A program made the position numbers and the translations under genes. Shown one piece after another: positions 26,653 through 35,705 of a DNA stretch of 64,000 bases. How positions within the stretch are numbered: the stretch's first letter is position 1; each line of letters starts with the position of its first letter. The notes under the pieces were generated by a model, which did no database searches, was not told where the DNA came from, and saw nothing but the letters and a program-made list of their open reading frames with translations. Origin of the DNA: Rikenellaceae bacterium. GTDB lineage: Bacteria > Bacteroidota > Bacteroidia > Bacteroidales > Rikenellaceae. Location of the stretch: assembly GCA_015059685.1 (NCBI GenBank), contig SUZW01000008.1:1-64000 (forward strand), written 5' to 3'.

Positions 26653-28305
26653 ATGAATTGGTTTATAGAACTTTTCACGGGCAATAGTATTGCTTCGACT
26701 GTCCTTATCTTGGCGCTCACGATAGCCGTGGGCCTTGCACTCAACCGCATAAAGTTTGGCTCGGTATCACTTGGTGTTACCTGGGTACTCTTTGTCGGCA
26801 TTGTATTGTCGCACTTCGGACTCACGATAGACGATGCAACCTGCCACTTCATCAAGGAGTTCGGTCTGATACTCTTCGTCTATTCCATCGGTATTCAGGT
26901 AGGACCTTCGTTTGTGTCGTCACTCCGTGAGGGCGGTATCAAGCTGAATATGTTGGCAGCGTTGATTATCCTGCTCGGTTGCACAATATGCTACACCATA
27001 CATATCCTCACGGGCGAGGAGCTCACCACCATGGTCGGTGTCTTGTCGGGTGCTGTGACCAACACCCCTGGTCTGGGTGCTGCGCAGAGCGTTGTGTCGG
27101 AGTCGGAGGCCGCAACTATGGCCTCGGCCTACGCCACCACCTACCCTATGGGCGTTGTGGGCATCATCCTCTCGATGCTTATTGTGCGAGGTCTGTTCCG
27201 CATAAAGCTCGAGCGTGAGAAGAAGAGTGCCGAGCGCAGCAATGCACCTCGCACCCTGCGTATAGATGTCCGTGTTACAAACCGTGCCGTATTTGGCAAG
27301 ACCATATCCGACATCAGCCGCCTCACCCACAGCCAATTTGTCGTTGCCCGCATCTTCGACCACGATGGGCAGCAGCGCATCGCCTCGGGCGAGACCGAGC
27401 TGCAGGAGAACGATATCTTGCGTATCGTGGTGAGCAGCAACGATGCCGACCTCGTGCAATCGCTTATTGGCGATATCGTGAAGATTAACGATAACGACTA
27501 CGGCACCGCTTCGTCGCACCTCGAGAAGCGTCGTATCGTGGTTACCAAACCTGAACTCAACGGCAAACATATCGGTGACCTCCATATCCGTGAGAACTAC
27601 CATGTCACCATCACCCGTGTTGTCCGTGCAGGTATCGAGCTTGTTGCGACCTACGAGTTGCGCTTGCAGATGGGCGATGTTGTGGTTGTTGTGGGCCGTG
27701 CCAACGACCTCGACCAGGTATCGACCATCCTCGGCAACTCCGTCAAGCGTCTCGACCGCCCGAACCTTGTACCTATCTTCCTCGGCATCTTCCTCGGTGT
27801 GCTGGTCGGCTCTATTCCTGTTGCCTTCCCCGGCATACCGCAACCCGTGAAGCTCGGCTTGGCGGGAGGTCCGCTTATCGTGGCAATTCTCTTGGCCAAG
27901 TATGGCCCTAAATATAAGCTCGTAACCTTCACCACCAACTCGGCAAATATGATGATACGAGAGATTGGTATCTCGTTGTTCCTCGCAGCCGTAGGCTTGA
28001 GCGCAGGCGAGGGCTTTGTCGATGCTATTGTGGGTGGCGGTTACTGGTGGATACTCTATGGCGTGGCTATTACGATGCTGCCTATCCTTATCGTGGGTAT
28101 CATCGCCCGCAAGTGGATGAAGATGGACTACTTCTCGATTATGGGCCTTATGTCGGGCAGTATGACCAATCCGCCTGCTCTCGCCTACGCAGGTAGCGTC
28201 TCGTCGAACGACCGTGTTGCGGTGGTCTATGCCACGGTCTATCCGCTGACGATGTTCCTACGAATATTCACAGCACAGATATTGGCACTTATAGCACTGT
28301 CGTAA
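26653..28305 (+). CDS. AspT/YidE/YbjL-family antiporter with two RCK-C (TrkA-C) domains
   Basis: 550 aa. Duplicated membrane halves (about 5-185 and 375-550) with the repeated SGAVTNTPGLGAAQ and SGSMTNPPALAYA motifs diagnostic of the AAE family, and two TrkA-C regulatory domains between (about 205-365). AspT exchanges aspartate for alanine and succinate transporters exist in the family; the substrate here is unproven. Monocistronic: own promoter and a strong terminator. Confidence 0.88.
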   Translation: MNWFIELFTGNSIASTVLILALTIAVGLALNRIKFGSVSLGVTWVLFVGIVLSHFGLTIDDATCHFIKEFGLILFVYSIGIQVGPSFVSSLREGGIKLNMLAALIILLGCTICYTIHILTGEELTTMVGVLSGAVTNTPGLGAAQSVVSESEAATMASAYATTYPMGVVGIILSMLIVRGLFRIKLEREKKSAERSNAPRTLRIDVRVTNRAVFGKTISDISRLTHSQFVVARIFDHDGQQRIASGETELQENDILRIVVSSNDADLVQSLIGDIVKINDNDYGTASSHLEKRRIVVTKPELNGKHIGDLHIRENYHVTITRVVRAGIELVATYELRLQMGDVVVVVGRANDLDQVSTILGNSVKRLDRPNLVPIFLGIFLGVLVGSIPVAFPGIPQPVKLGLAGGPLIVAILLAKYGPKYKLVTFTTNSANMMIREIGISLFLAAVGLSAGEGFVDAIVGGGYWWILYGVAITMLPILIVGIIARKWMKMDYFSIMGLMSGSMTNPPALAYAGSVSSNDRVAVVYATVYPLTMFLRIFTAQILALIALS

Positions 28306-28310
28306 CGACA

Positions 28311-28340
28311 AAAAAAGCAACCTTGAAGGGTTGCTTTTTT
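28311..28340 (+). terminator. Strong rho-independent terminator
   Basis: AAAAAAGCAACC (28311-28322), six-base loop, GGTTGCTTTTTT (28329-28340): a perfect 12-base stem, able to act in both directions. Confidence 0.92.
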
Positions 28341-28456
28341 GTTGGTGGGGAGTCTGACCGTTGTAGGGGCGCAGGTTTATTAGGGGCGTTAGAGGCGTTA
28401 GGGGAGCGCTTGAGGGTTTAGGCTGTGGGAACTCTTGAGGTTGTCAAGGCGCAAGT
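28341..28456 (+). repeat. Dispersed compound repeat, copy B (about 116 bases)
   Basis: Same order as copy A read in reverse: end module GGTGGGGAGTCTGACCG...GGCGCAGG, core of TTAGGGGCG and TTAGAGGCG units (28380-28406), GCGCTTGAGGGTTTAGG, and end module GTGGGAACTCTTGAGG...AAGGCGCAAGT. The 116 bases between it and the next gene (28457-28572) contain nothing I recognise. Confidence 0.8.
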
Positions 28457-28572
28457 AAATTAACGGCCAATAAGGGTGCGCCACAACTTTTTTGTCATAG
28501 CTTTCAGCACTACATCACTCGCAGGTTTTGTTCCACTTGACCTGCTCGCCATTGCAAATGACCGCCATTAAA

Positions 28573-30795
28573 CTACGGGAGAACGACCACACGGAAGCCG
28601 TATGTGCTGCCACGAAAAGACGGATAGTCGCAGCCACGACTCGAGACACGGCTGCCCATCTCATTCCCGCCCCAACTACCACCACGCAACACACGGAGGT
28701 TACCGTACAATGGTCCGGTCGGATTGGTTTGACTATTCCATGAATAGCTGTCATGCCAATCGCTACACCACTCGTATACATTGCCACTCATATCGTACAG
28801 ACCAAGTTCGTTTGGTTGTTTCTGCTTAACCGAATGAGATAAGCTACCACTATTATCTGCATACCAAGCAGCATTGCCTATTGTATCGCTACCGCTATAC
28901 TTGTATCCTTGGCTCTTATTACCTCCACGAGCAGCATACTCCCACTGTGCCTCGGTTGGCAGCGTATAGCGTTTGCCGGTTATCTCACTCAACTTTTTGC
29001 AAAATTCCTGGGCGTCAAGCCAGTTTACATAATACATCGGATAGTTATCTCCCACACCGTACATCAACCAACCTGGGTTTGCCTTATTTCTTTGGTGGTG
29101 TATCGTTGTTCCCATTATCTTCTGCCACTGCGCCTGTGTTACCTCGCACTCAGCGATATAGTATGAGTCAAGTGTTACACTATAACCAGGTTTCTCTTTG
29201 CTAGATCCCATCTTAAAGGTTCCGCCATCGACATAGACCATCTTCATATTAAGGCCTTTGACATTCTCGACAAAGGTCTGATGCTGAAGTTTTGGAAGCT
29301 CGGGTCTCACAAGAGTAAGTGAAAGATTTGCAGTTTGGCCATTATCGACAACCACGCTCTGTTTTTGCGATATAAGTTCACCCTTGCGAGCAATAATCTC
29401 GTATTCTCCGATAATCAAATCTATCATCATCGGGGTTTGGCCTACAACCTTGCCATCGACATAGACCTCTGCCATTGCAGGGGTGCTGGTCACATTGAGC
29501 GTTCCGACGATAGGTGTCGGTGCGGGAAGTGTATATCGCTGCTGCGCAGGGGTGGCCGAGATTGTCTTCGAGAGCGAGGTGGTGCGGTGCCCCGCCTTGC
29601 GAGCCTCGAAGATATAGGCACCCGTAGCGAGGTTGCCACTCCACGGCGACTCTCCCTTCAACTCGTTATTTACATATATATCGTAGCTTCCGCCCGCATC
29701 TATTGTAACGCTCGCAAAGTCGGCAACAAGGGTTGGGGCATACTCCACCCTCTTATTATCCTCGACAACGATATCTCCCTCGTGTGCCCGATACATCTCC
29801 TTCACGACACGCACACGGTGCGTACCACTCGACAGCTTATGCTCCGCAACGGGTGTCTGACCGACAAAGCCATTATCCACAAAGACGCTTGCGCCCACCA
29901 ACACACCCTTGCTCGGCACGCTCAACCAGCCATAGGCAGGGTGCAGCGTGACGCTCTTTTGCACCTTGCTGCCACTCACTACAAAGGTACCCTTCTCGTC
30001 GTGGTGCTCCTTGGCGGTAACAAGGTAGTTATAGGAGCCGCTATTGAGCACCGTTGTAACAACGCCATCGGCATCGGGCAGCAGCGTCTTGCCCTCGATA
30101 ACCACCGAGGCACTCTTCGGCTGCACAACAAAGACCACATATTGAGGTCGTGAAAGCGAGCTATCGACATCTATGCGGAAGTGGATATTGCTGCCGCTGA
30201 CCTCTATCTGTCGCTCACTCTTTGCCACGCCATAGCTCACACGCAGATTGTGTATGCCGTGGGTCATATCATTGACCGTAAGGGCCATACTGCTACCTGT
30301 CTGCCCCTTAAAATCGTTGTCGATATAGACATCGGCACCCACAACATTGGTGCTCACAACAATAGACTGCAGTAGCGACAGCTCGGCCTCGAGCTTATAC
30401 TCCTTCTCGCCCTCCAAGTCGAGCACAACCTCATTCGAGTCGCCATACTTGTCGTGGTGGAGATAGAAACGAGTTTGAGGTTTGGCTGTAAGTTCGACAA
30501 TAAGGCCGTTGCCCTCGCTGGCAACTACGCTCTTCATCACAACGACATTGCCACCCACGGTCTTGACCGAGAGCGAGGCTATATCCTCTCGTGACATACG
30601 GTTTATGTGCATCTTAATTCGTGCGCAGGGGCGACGAGAGAGGTCAGGTTGTATCTTGTCGATAGCTACGCCGCTGATAGCATTTGTCTGTACGGGCTTA
30701 AAGCTCGAAGGGTCTATCTCGATGCTCGTATTCTGCTGTGCAACCGCAAAAAACGACACAACAACAGATGCGGCAAATATCAAAAATCTCTTCAT
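28573..30795 (-). CDS. Secreted PEGA-repeat protein with C-terminal FGE/SUMF1-like domain
   Basis: 740 aa. Signal peptide about 1-19. About five PEGA-like beta repeats between residues 150 and 490, recognisable by units such as VYIDNDFKGQT, VFVDNGFVGQTP, IYVNNELKGESP and VYVDGKVVGQTP. Residues about 520-740 are a formylglycine-generating-enzyme-like domain: EVTQAQWQKIMG, LPTEAQWEYAARGG, GLYDMSGNVYEWCSDW, and LRVLRGGSWGG. In this phylum such domains are usually surface or gliding/secretion-associated (GldK-like) rather than true sulfatase-maturing enzymes. No sulfatase gene is nearby. The -33/-7 promoter is at 30901-30871. Confidence 0.85.
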   Translation of the reverse strand: MKRFLIFAASVVVSFFAVAQQNTSIEIDPSSFKPVQTNAISGVAIDKIQPDLSRRPCARIKMHINRMSREDIASLSVKTVGGNVVVMKSVVASEGNGLIVELTAKPQTRFYLHHDKYGDSNEVVLDLEGEKEYKLEAELSLLQSIVVSTNVVGADVYIDNDFKGQTGSSMALTVNDMTHGIHNLRVSYGVAKSERQIEVSGSNIHFRIDVDSSLSRPQYVVFVVQPKSASVVIEGKTLLPDADGVVTTVLNSGSYNYLVTAKEHHDEKGTFVVSGSKVQKSVTLHPAYGWLSVPSKGVLVGASVFVDNGFVGQTPVAEHKLSSGTHRVRVVKEMYRAHEGDIVVEDNKRVEYAPTLVADFASVTIDAGGSYDIYVNNELKGESPWSGNLATGAYIFEARKAGHRTTSLSKTISATPAQQRYTLPAPTPIVGTLNVTSTPAMAEVYVDGKVVGQTPMMIDLIIGEYEIIARKGELISQKQSVVVDNGQTANLSLTLVRPELPKLQHQTFVENVKGLNMKMVYVDGGTFKMGSSKEKPGYSVTLDSYYIAECEVTQAQWQKIMGTTIHHQRNKANPGWLMYGVGDNYPMYYVNWLDAQEFCKKLSEITGKRYTLPTEAQWEYAARGGNKSQGYKYSGSDTIGNAAWYADNSGSLSHSVKQKQPNELGLYDMSGNVYEWCSDWHDSYSWNSQTNPTGPLYGNLRVLRGGSWGGNEMGSRVSSRGCDYPSFRGSTYGFRVVVLP

Positions 30796-30870
30796 TCTAT
30801 AAACTGCTCTTTTGGTTTGGATATGCTTTCCCCTATCGGCATCGACCTAACGAGGCGAGCAACAATGCCA

Positions 30871-30901
30871 CAAATTTAACAAATTTATTTCAAGAGGACA
30901 A
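30871..30901 (-). promoter_or_regulatory. Promoter of the PEGA/FGE-like gene
   Basis: On the minus strand TTG (30901-30899), 20-base spacer, TAAATTTG (30878-30871). A second overlapping TAAATTTG is at 30887-30880. It is back-to-back with the DUF4301 promoter. Confidence 0.65.
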
Positions 30902-30918
30902 AAAACGGTGGCACCGAA

Positions 30919-30950
30919 TTTTGATTTTTGCGTTTTTATCGCTACCTTTG
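30919..30950 (+). promoter_or_regulatory. Promoter of the DUF4301 gene
   Basis: TTTTG (30919-30923), 19-base spacer, TACCTTTG (30943-30950). Its position downstream of an alternative ATG at 30908 shows that the start codon is at 30989. Confidence 0.8.
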
Positions 30951-30988
30951 ATAAGCAAACATCGAAAAACCTTAAAAACTACAGATAT

Positions 30989-32422
30989 ATGTTCAGTGAA
31001 AATCAAGTTCAGGAGATTAAGGCTCACGGCCTGACCGTGGAGCAGGTCGAGAAGCAAATTGAGGCGTTCCGTCGTGGTTTCCCTTCGCTCGAAGTGGTGA
31101 AGGCGGCCTCGCCCGAGGATGGCATAACCATACTTTCGGCAGAGGAGTGCGAGGCGGCAGTTGCCCACTACGACAAGGTTGCCGAGCAGCTCGAAGTGGT
31201 AAAATTTGTTCCGGCATCGGGCGCAGCAACCCGTATGTTCAAGGAGTTGTTCGAGTTCGTAAACGACGACAAGCGTGGCAAGGGTATCGACACCCTCTTG
31301 CAGAGTATCGAAAAGTTCGCCTTTTACGAGGAGTTGAAGGCTACGGGCGTAGATTTTACCGACGACAAAGCGGTTGTCTCGGCAATCATCAAGGCGGGGC
31401 TAAACTACGGTGCAACACCGAAGGGTTTGGTAACCTTCCACAACTACGAGGATGGCGCACGCAAGGCTATCGAGGAGCACCTGATGGAGGGTGCGCAGTA
31501 CGCAGCATCGAAGGGCGTTTCACGCCTGCACTTCACCGTATCGCCCGAGCATAAGGCGGCATTCAAAGCCCTGCTCGACGAGCGTGTAGCGAAGTACGAG
31601 GCGAAGTTCGGCATCCGCTACGACATCTCCTTCTCGGAGCAGAAGCCTTCGACCGACACCATAGCCGTAAATCCCGACAACACTCCATTTCTCACCGACG
31701 AGGGTAAGTTGTTGTTCCGCCCTGCGGGACACGGAGCGTTGCTCTCGAACTTGAACGACATCGAGGCAGATGTAATCTTCGTGAAGAATATCGACAATGT
31801 TACGACCGACGCTCTGCGTGGCGACACCATTCGTTACAAGAAGGCGTTGGCAGGCGTATTGCTCGACCTGCAAGCAGAGGCCTTTGCTCACCTCAAGGCT
31901 CTGCGTGAGGGCACAGCAAACTTGGCAGAGGTTGCCGAGTTCGTAGAGAAGAGGCTCTGCACCAAGCTCCCTGCCGAATACGATGCAGCGTTGTTGGAGT
32001 CGTTGCTCGACCGCCCTATCCGTGTCTGCGGTATGGTGCGCAACGAGGGTGAGCCTGGCGGTGGTCCATTCTGGGTTAAGAACGACGATGGTACGCAGTC
32101 ATTGCAGATTGCCGAGTCGAGCCAGATATCGGCCGAGGATATGCCTTTGATGAAGGCTGCAACACACTTCAACCCTGTAGATTTGGTCTGCGGAGTGCGT
32201 CGTGTTGATGGCTCGAAGTTCGATTTGATGGGTTACACCGACCCGAAGACCGGCTTCATATCGTCGAAGTCGAGCGGTGGTCGTGAGTTGCGTGCGCAGG
32301 AGTTGCCTGGTTTGTGGAATGGTGCAATGGCGAAGTGGAACACAATATTCGTAGATGTGCCAATCTCGACCTTCTCGCCTGTGAAGGTTGTGCAGGACCT
32401 GCTCCGCCCACAACACCAATAG
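30989..32422 (+). CDS. DUF4301 family protein
   Basis: 477 aa from the start at 30989 (MFSENQVQEIKAHG), chosen because the promoter overlaps the longer frame. The sequence fits DUF4301, a Bacteroidetes family resembling nucleotidyltransferase-like proteins: a KFVPASGAATRMFKEL segment near residue 75 looks like a sugar-nucleotide or nucleotide-binding loop, and RPAGHGALLSNLND is a second conserved block. No signal peptide, so cytosolic. Biochemical function not established. Monocistronic, with a clear terminator. Confidence 0.83.
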   Translation: MFSENQVQEIKAHGLTVEQVEKQIEAFRRGFPSLEVVKAASPEDGITILSAEECEAAVAHYDKVAEQLEVVKFVPASGAATRMFKELFEFVNDDKRGKGIDTLLQSIEKFAFYEELKATGVDFTDDKAVVSAIIKAGLNYGATPKGLVTFHNYEDGARKAIEEHLMEGAQYAASKGVSRLHFTVSPEHKAAFKALLDERVAKYEAKFGIRYDISFSEQKPSTDTIAVNPDNTPFLTDEGKLLFRPAGHGALLSNLNDIEADVIFVKNIDNVTTDALRGDTIRYKKALAGVLLDLQAEAFAHLKALREGTANLAEVAEFVEKRLCTKLPAEYDAALLESLLDRPIRVCGMVRNEGEPGGGPFWVKNDDGTQSLQIAESSQISAEDMPLMKAATHFNPVDLVCGVRRVDGSKFDLMGYTDPKTGFISSKSSGGRELRAQELPGLWNGAMAKWNTIFVDVPISTFSPVKVVQDLLRPQHQ

Positions 32423-32440
32423 AGATACACATATACAACA

Positions 32441-32475
32441 GAAGAGGTTACCATTGCGGTAACCTCTTCGTTTTT
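32441..32475 (+). terminator. Terminator of the DUF4301 gene
   Basis: Perfect 12-base stem GAAGAGGTTACC (32441-32452) with GGTAACCTCTTC (32458-32469), 5-base loop, then GTTTTT. Confidence 0.9.
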
Positions 32476-32533
32476 AGCGTTAAAAGCGTAACGCTACAAG
32501 TTCGTCGCTCCTCACGAACGCCCGAGAGTCGGA

Positions 32534-32728
32534 CTACTCCTCCTCCTTGCGGTGAAGCTGCTCAACATAGATAGCGTGAGCCATCTTGTCGCGCTTTGCA
32601 ATCGAAGGCTTTGTGAAGTACTGACGAGCACGAAGCTCCTTCAAAACACCTGTACGCTCGTACTTACGCTTAAACTTCTTGAGAGCGCGCTCGATGTTCT
32701 CGCCCTCTTTAACTGGCATGATAATCAT
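32534..32728 (-). CDS. rpsU: 30S ribosomal protein bS21
   Basis: 64 aa, starting MIIMPVKEGENIERALKK as in Bacteroidetes bS21; the Arg/Lys-rich helix and RARQYFTKPSIAKRDK are typical. It sits on the small subunit at the platform, where in Bacteroidetes it helps hide the anti-Shine-Dalgarno sequence. The region before the start codon has only a weak AGAG. Two mutually exclusive hairpins lie between it and the preceding ComEA-like gene. Confidence 0.95.
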   Translation of the reverse strand: MIIMPVKEGENIERALKKFKRKYERTGVLKELRARQYFTKPSIAKRDKMAHAIYVEQLHRKEEE

Positions 32729-32771
32729 AATTATTCTCTGTTTTTGTTGTTTGTAATCAAAAAATTATATC

Positions 32772-32800
32772 GGCAGATTTTACGCCATCTGCCAAGGCGT
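32772..32800 (-). promoter_or_regulatory. Overlapping alternative hairpins upstream of rpsU
   Basis: Minus strand: ACGCC (32800-32796) can pair with GGCGT (32786-32782), or GGCAGAT (32793-32787) can pair with ATCTGCC (32778-32772). The two stems share bases and cannot coexist. The second is followed by GATATAATTTTTT, terminator-like. It may end the ComEA-like transcript or act as an rpsU leader switch. Confidence 0.5.
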
Positions 32801-32816
32801 CTTTTCTAAAATATAG

Positions 32817-33869
32817 CTAATCGAAACTCTGCGGTGTGGTACCAAAAAGAAGATAAGGTGCAATGGCCTCGGCCTGCTCCTTTCCGAATATGTCATCGTC
32901 GGTCATCTCTTCGATACTTCTCCAACCTCCTTTCAATTCACGCTGTTCTAAAATTGCATTCACCGAGTGTCGAGTCATATATGGATGATGCTCGAAATCG
33001 GATGCGGGTGCAAAGTTAATATCTATTTTTGAAATTTTGCAACTATCGCAATAAATTTGTTCACAAATTCGCAGAAAATTCTCCTCCGTAACACATTTTA
33101 GCTCCGAAAGTTGCTCTTTTCGGTAGAAGCCACCCAGCAAGGAGCGATATTGCATCACCGCAACGACTGTCTTTGCTCCGATGCCACGCACCTTACGCAG
33201 CGTGGCCGAGTCGGCCGAGTTTATCTCGATAAGTCCCGCCAGCGGATCTCGCACACTCAAAACCACAAAGTGCGAGAGCGAGTCGGCCATCTCCTCACTC
33301 ACGGCGTAGCAGTCACGCAGCTCGTTCATCGAGAAGATACCTCCACCACGATTGCGGTACTCGATAAGAGCCTCGGCCTGGCGTGTCGAGAAGCCTATCA
33401 AACGAAGATACTCCACACCCACCGTGTCAATCTTGAAAGGCTCGAACGGGCGTGGCGCAAAGCGTGCAGGGCGGCTCTTCTGTCGCACGGAGTCGAGATT
33501 GCGGGCCATAGACCGTGTAGCATACTTCTCCCCAATCTTTATATAGGGGCGCAGACGAGCATACATCGAGTCGGTGACACCATAGCACAAGGCCAACTCC
33601 TCGGCAATACCGAAGACCTTGCCTGCGGTGCGATACTTCACAATACCCACGGCCGTGCGTTTATCGAAGCCGAGCATAACCAGCTCCTCATACGACACGG
33701 TATTTGGGTCAAAGATAAAGAGCGTATCGCTCTTGGGTGCGCTCTGCGTAACCTTCGGGCTCTGCAGAGTAATCGGGGAGCGAGGGTTGGCAAAGTAGCC
33801 AACGAGTGCTATGGCGATAACTATAACCACCACATATATCAATCCCCGTATATTTTGTTTCGAAAACAT
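32817..33869 (-). CDS. Membrane-anchored helix-hairpin-helix protein (ComEA-like)
   Basis: 350 aa from the start at 33869 (MFSKQNIRG), 2 bases after the upstream stop; a longer frame would overlap the decarboxylase gene. One N-terminal membrane helix (about 8-26), then four ComEA-type HhH units, e.g. NTVSYEELVMLGFDKRTAV, LIGFSTRQAEALIEYRNR, NSADSATLRKVRGIGAKTV, and NFAPASDFEHHPYMTRHSV. ComEA binds DNA during uptake; in Bacteroidetes these multi-HhH proteins are widespread and mostly uncharacterised. Probably translationally linked to the UbiD gene. Confidence 0.82.
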   Translation of the reverse strand: MFSKQNIRGLIYVVVIVIAIALVGYFANPRSPITLQSPKVTQSAPKSDTLFIFDPNTVSYEELVMLGFDKRTAVGIVKYRTAGKVFGIAEELALCYGVTDSMYARLRPYIKIGEKYATRSMARNLDSVRQKSRPARFAPRPFEPFKIDTVGVEYLRLIGFSTRQAEALIEYRNRGGGIFSMNELRDCYAVSEEMADSLSHFVVLSVRDPLAGLIEINSADSATLRKVRGIGAKTVVAVMQYRSLLGGFYRKEQLSELKCVTEENFLRICEQIYCDSCKISKIDINFAPASDFEHHPYMTRHSVNAILEQRELKGGWRSIEEMTDDDIFGKEQAEAIAPYLLFGTTPQSFD

Positions 33870-33871
33870 CT

Positions 33872-35686
33872 CTACCACTCTGCCCCATCCGACAAAAGCA
33901 AACTCCTGTAGCGCAACGAAAGCGACTCGACGAACTCTCCGAGCCCATACTCCTTCCATCGGCTATCGACCTTGGCAATTGTGCTATCATCCGACACAAC
34001 GACATTTGGCCAGCGCACGGGTGCCCCCTCGCCCCGCTTTGCACGGGCATCGACAACGAGTGTCGCACCGCAGAGGGTGATATCACGCTTCGGCTCCGTA
34101 TTTGCGGCTCCGAGCCACAACAACTCCTCGGCAGTCAACCCCTTGGCCCGTTTGTCGAATATCGCAACGAAGTTGCAATTTGCGCCCTCGGCTACCTTTT
34201 CGAGGTCGATTTCGAGGTCATTATCGGCAAATAGAAGCAGTGTGCTCCACTCTTCGAGCAGAGTCGTATCCGCAACAACGCCCTCCGGCAGTAGTTCTCT
34301 CTTAAATGCGCCCTTCTGCTCTCGTTCTGCAACATTTGTCAAGTCGAGCGCCACCTTGCCACCAAAACCGCAAGTCGAAGTGGCATGGTCAAGAACATCG
34401 TAGATACCCTCGCTACGGATAAGCGACTTGCGGAGGTCGCAGTTGCGCAGTAACGCAGCCAACTCCTTCGGAGAGCGCACATTGGTCGAGGCTGGGGTAA
34501 GGAGCAGATATTTATTAAACATCATCTGCCCTGCGCCCCACAAGCCAAGTGCCACCTTCGAGGCCTGTCGCTCGTAGAGTTGCCGCATCGAGATAATGGT
34601 TATATTGTGCTGCGTACCTGCCGAAGGCATCGTCATATCCTCTACCTCGGGTTGCATCACAAGGCGTATCGGAGCGAGGAAAATACGCTCCGTTGCCATT
34701 GCGATATAGGCATCTTCCTGTGGCGGAACACCCACGATTGTCGCAGGATAGACCGCATCTCGGCGATGGGTTATTGCGGTAACATGGAACTTCGGATAGT
34801 AGTCCTTCAGCGAATAAAATCCCGTATGGTCGCCAAAATCGCCCTCCAAGACCTTATCCTCCGAGGTATCGACATAGCCCTCAATCACGAAGTCGCAATC
34901 CTCGGGAACATAGATATCGTTGGTCACGCACTTTACCAACTTCACGGGCTTACCCCTCAACAAGCCCGCCAACAGATACTCGTCGATATTGTCGGGCACG
35001 GGGGCGGTAGCCGAGTAGGCATATACGGGGTCGCCACCAATTGCCACCGACACGGGCATTCGCTTGCCTTGTGCCTTGTAGGCCTCGTAGTGGCGTGCGC
35101 CTGTCTTATGGCGGTGCCAATGCATTCCCGTTGTGTAGTCATCAAAAACCTGCATACGATACATACCGACATTACGAATACCGCTATTCGGGTCCACGGT
35201 ATGCACCATCGGAAGTGTCACAAAACGCCCTCCATCGTGTGGCCAGCACTTCAAAATAGGCAGTAGCGACAACTTCGCCTCCTCGCCCTCAAGCACCACC
35301 TGCTGGCACGCTCCTGCACCCTTTTTCTTGCGAGGAAACCACTGCGACACCTCGCCAAGGAGTGGCAACAGTCGCAACTTATCCACGAAGTTCTCCTTCG
35401 GTGAGGTTACCGTGCCGATAAGCGCATCCAATCGCTCCGAGATATCCTCCAATCTCTCCACTCCGAGCGCCATAGCCATTCTGCGCTCCGAGCCGTAGAG
35501 ATTTGTCAATACAGGGAAGCCCTTGTCGGTATTCTCAAAGAGCAACGCCTTGCCTCCGCCCTCGCTCTTCACGATGCGGTCGGTAATCTCGGCTATCTCC
35601 AACTCCGAAGATACGGGAGTGCCGATGCGAATTAACTCATCGGCACGCTCCAACCTATCTATAAACTCGCCAAGCGATTTATACAT
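33872..35686 (-). CDS. UbiD-family decarboxylase (menaquinone biosynthesis type)
   Basis: 604 aa from the start at 35686 (MYKSLGEFIDRLERAD). UbiD hallmarks: PILKCWPHDGGRFVTLPMV, the GDFGDHTGFYS region and EDAYIAMATERIF, which contain the prenylated-FMN-contacting Arg and Glu residues of E. coli UbiD. It is longer than UbiD proper and resembles the Bacteroidetes form annotated as menaquinone decarboxylase. It needs prFMN from a UbiX partner, not seen here. 19 bases downstream of the OPA transporter gene. Confidence 0.85.
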   Translation of the reverse strand: MYKSLGEFIDRLERADELIRIGTPVSSELEIAEITDRIVKSEGGGKALLFENTDKGFPVLTNLYGSERRMAMALGVERLEDISERLDALIGTVTSPKENFVDKLRLLPLLGEVSQWFPRKKKGAGACQQVVLEGEEAKLSLLPILKCWPHDGGRFVTLPMVHTVDPNSGIRNVGMYRMQVFDDYTTGMHWHRHKTGARHYEAYKAQGKRMPVSVAIGGDPVYAYSATAPVPDNIDEYLLAGLLRGKPVKLVKCVTNDIYVPEDCDFVIEGYVDTSEDKVLEGDFGDHTGFYSLKDYYPKFHVTAITHRRDAVYPATIVGVPPQEDAYIAMATERIFLAPIRLVMQPEVEDMTMPSAGTQHNITIISMRQLYERQASKVALGLWGAGQMMFNKYLLLTPASTNVRSPKELAALLRNCDLRKSLIRSEGIYDVLDHATSTCGFGGKVALDLTNVAEREQKGAFKRELLPEGVVADTTLLEEWSTLLLFADNDLEIDLEKVAEGANCNFVAIFDKRAKGLTAEELLWLGAANTEPKRDITLCGATLVVDARAKRGEGAPVRWPNVVVSDDSTIAKVDSRWKEYGLGEFVESLSLRYRSLLLSDGAEW

Positions 35687-35705
35687 ATCTCTTTCGATTT
35701 GAATA

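Noticed and set aside
28515..28787. Small 90-codon open frame on the minus strand
   Set aside because: It lies mostly inside the FGE-like coding region in another frame and has no recognisable domain or promoter.
30908..30988. Longer N-terminus for the DUF4301 protein
   Set aside because: It spans a well-formed TTTTG-N19-TACCTTTG promoter, and the resulting peptide does not resemble the family start.
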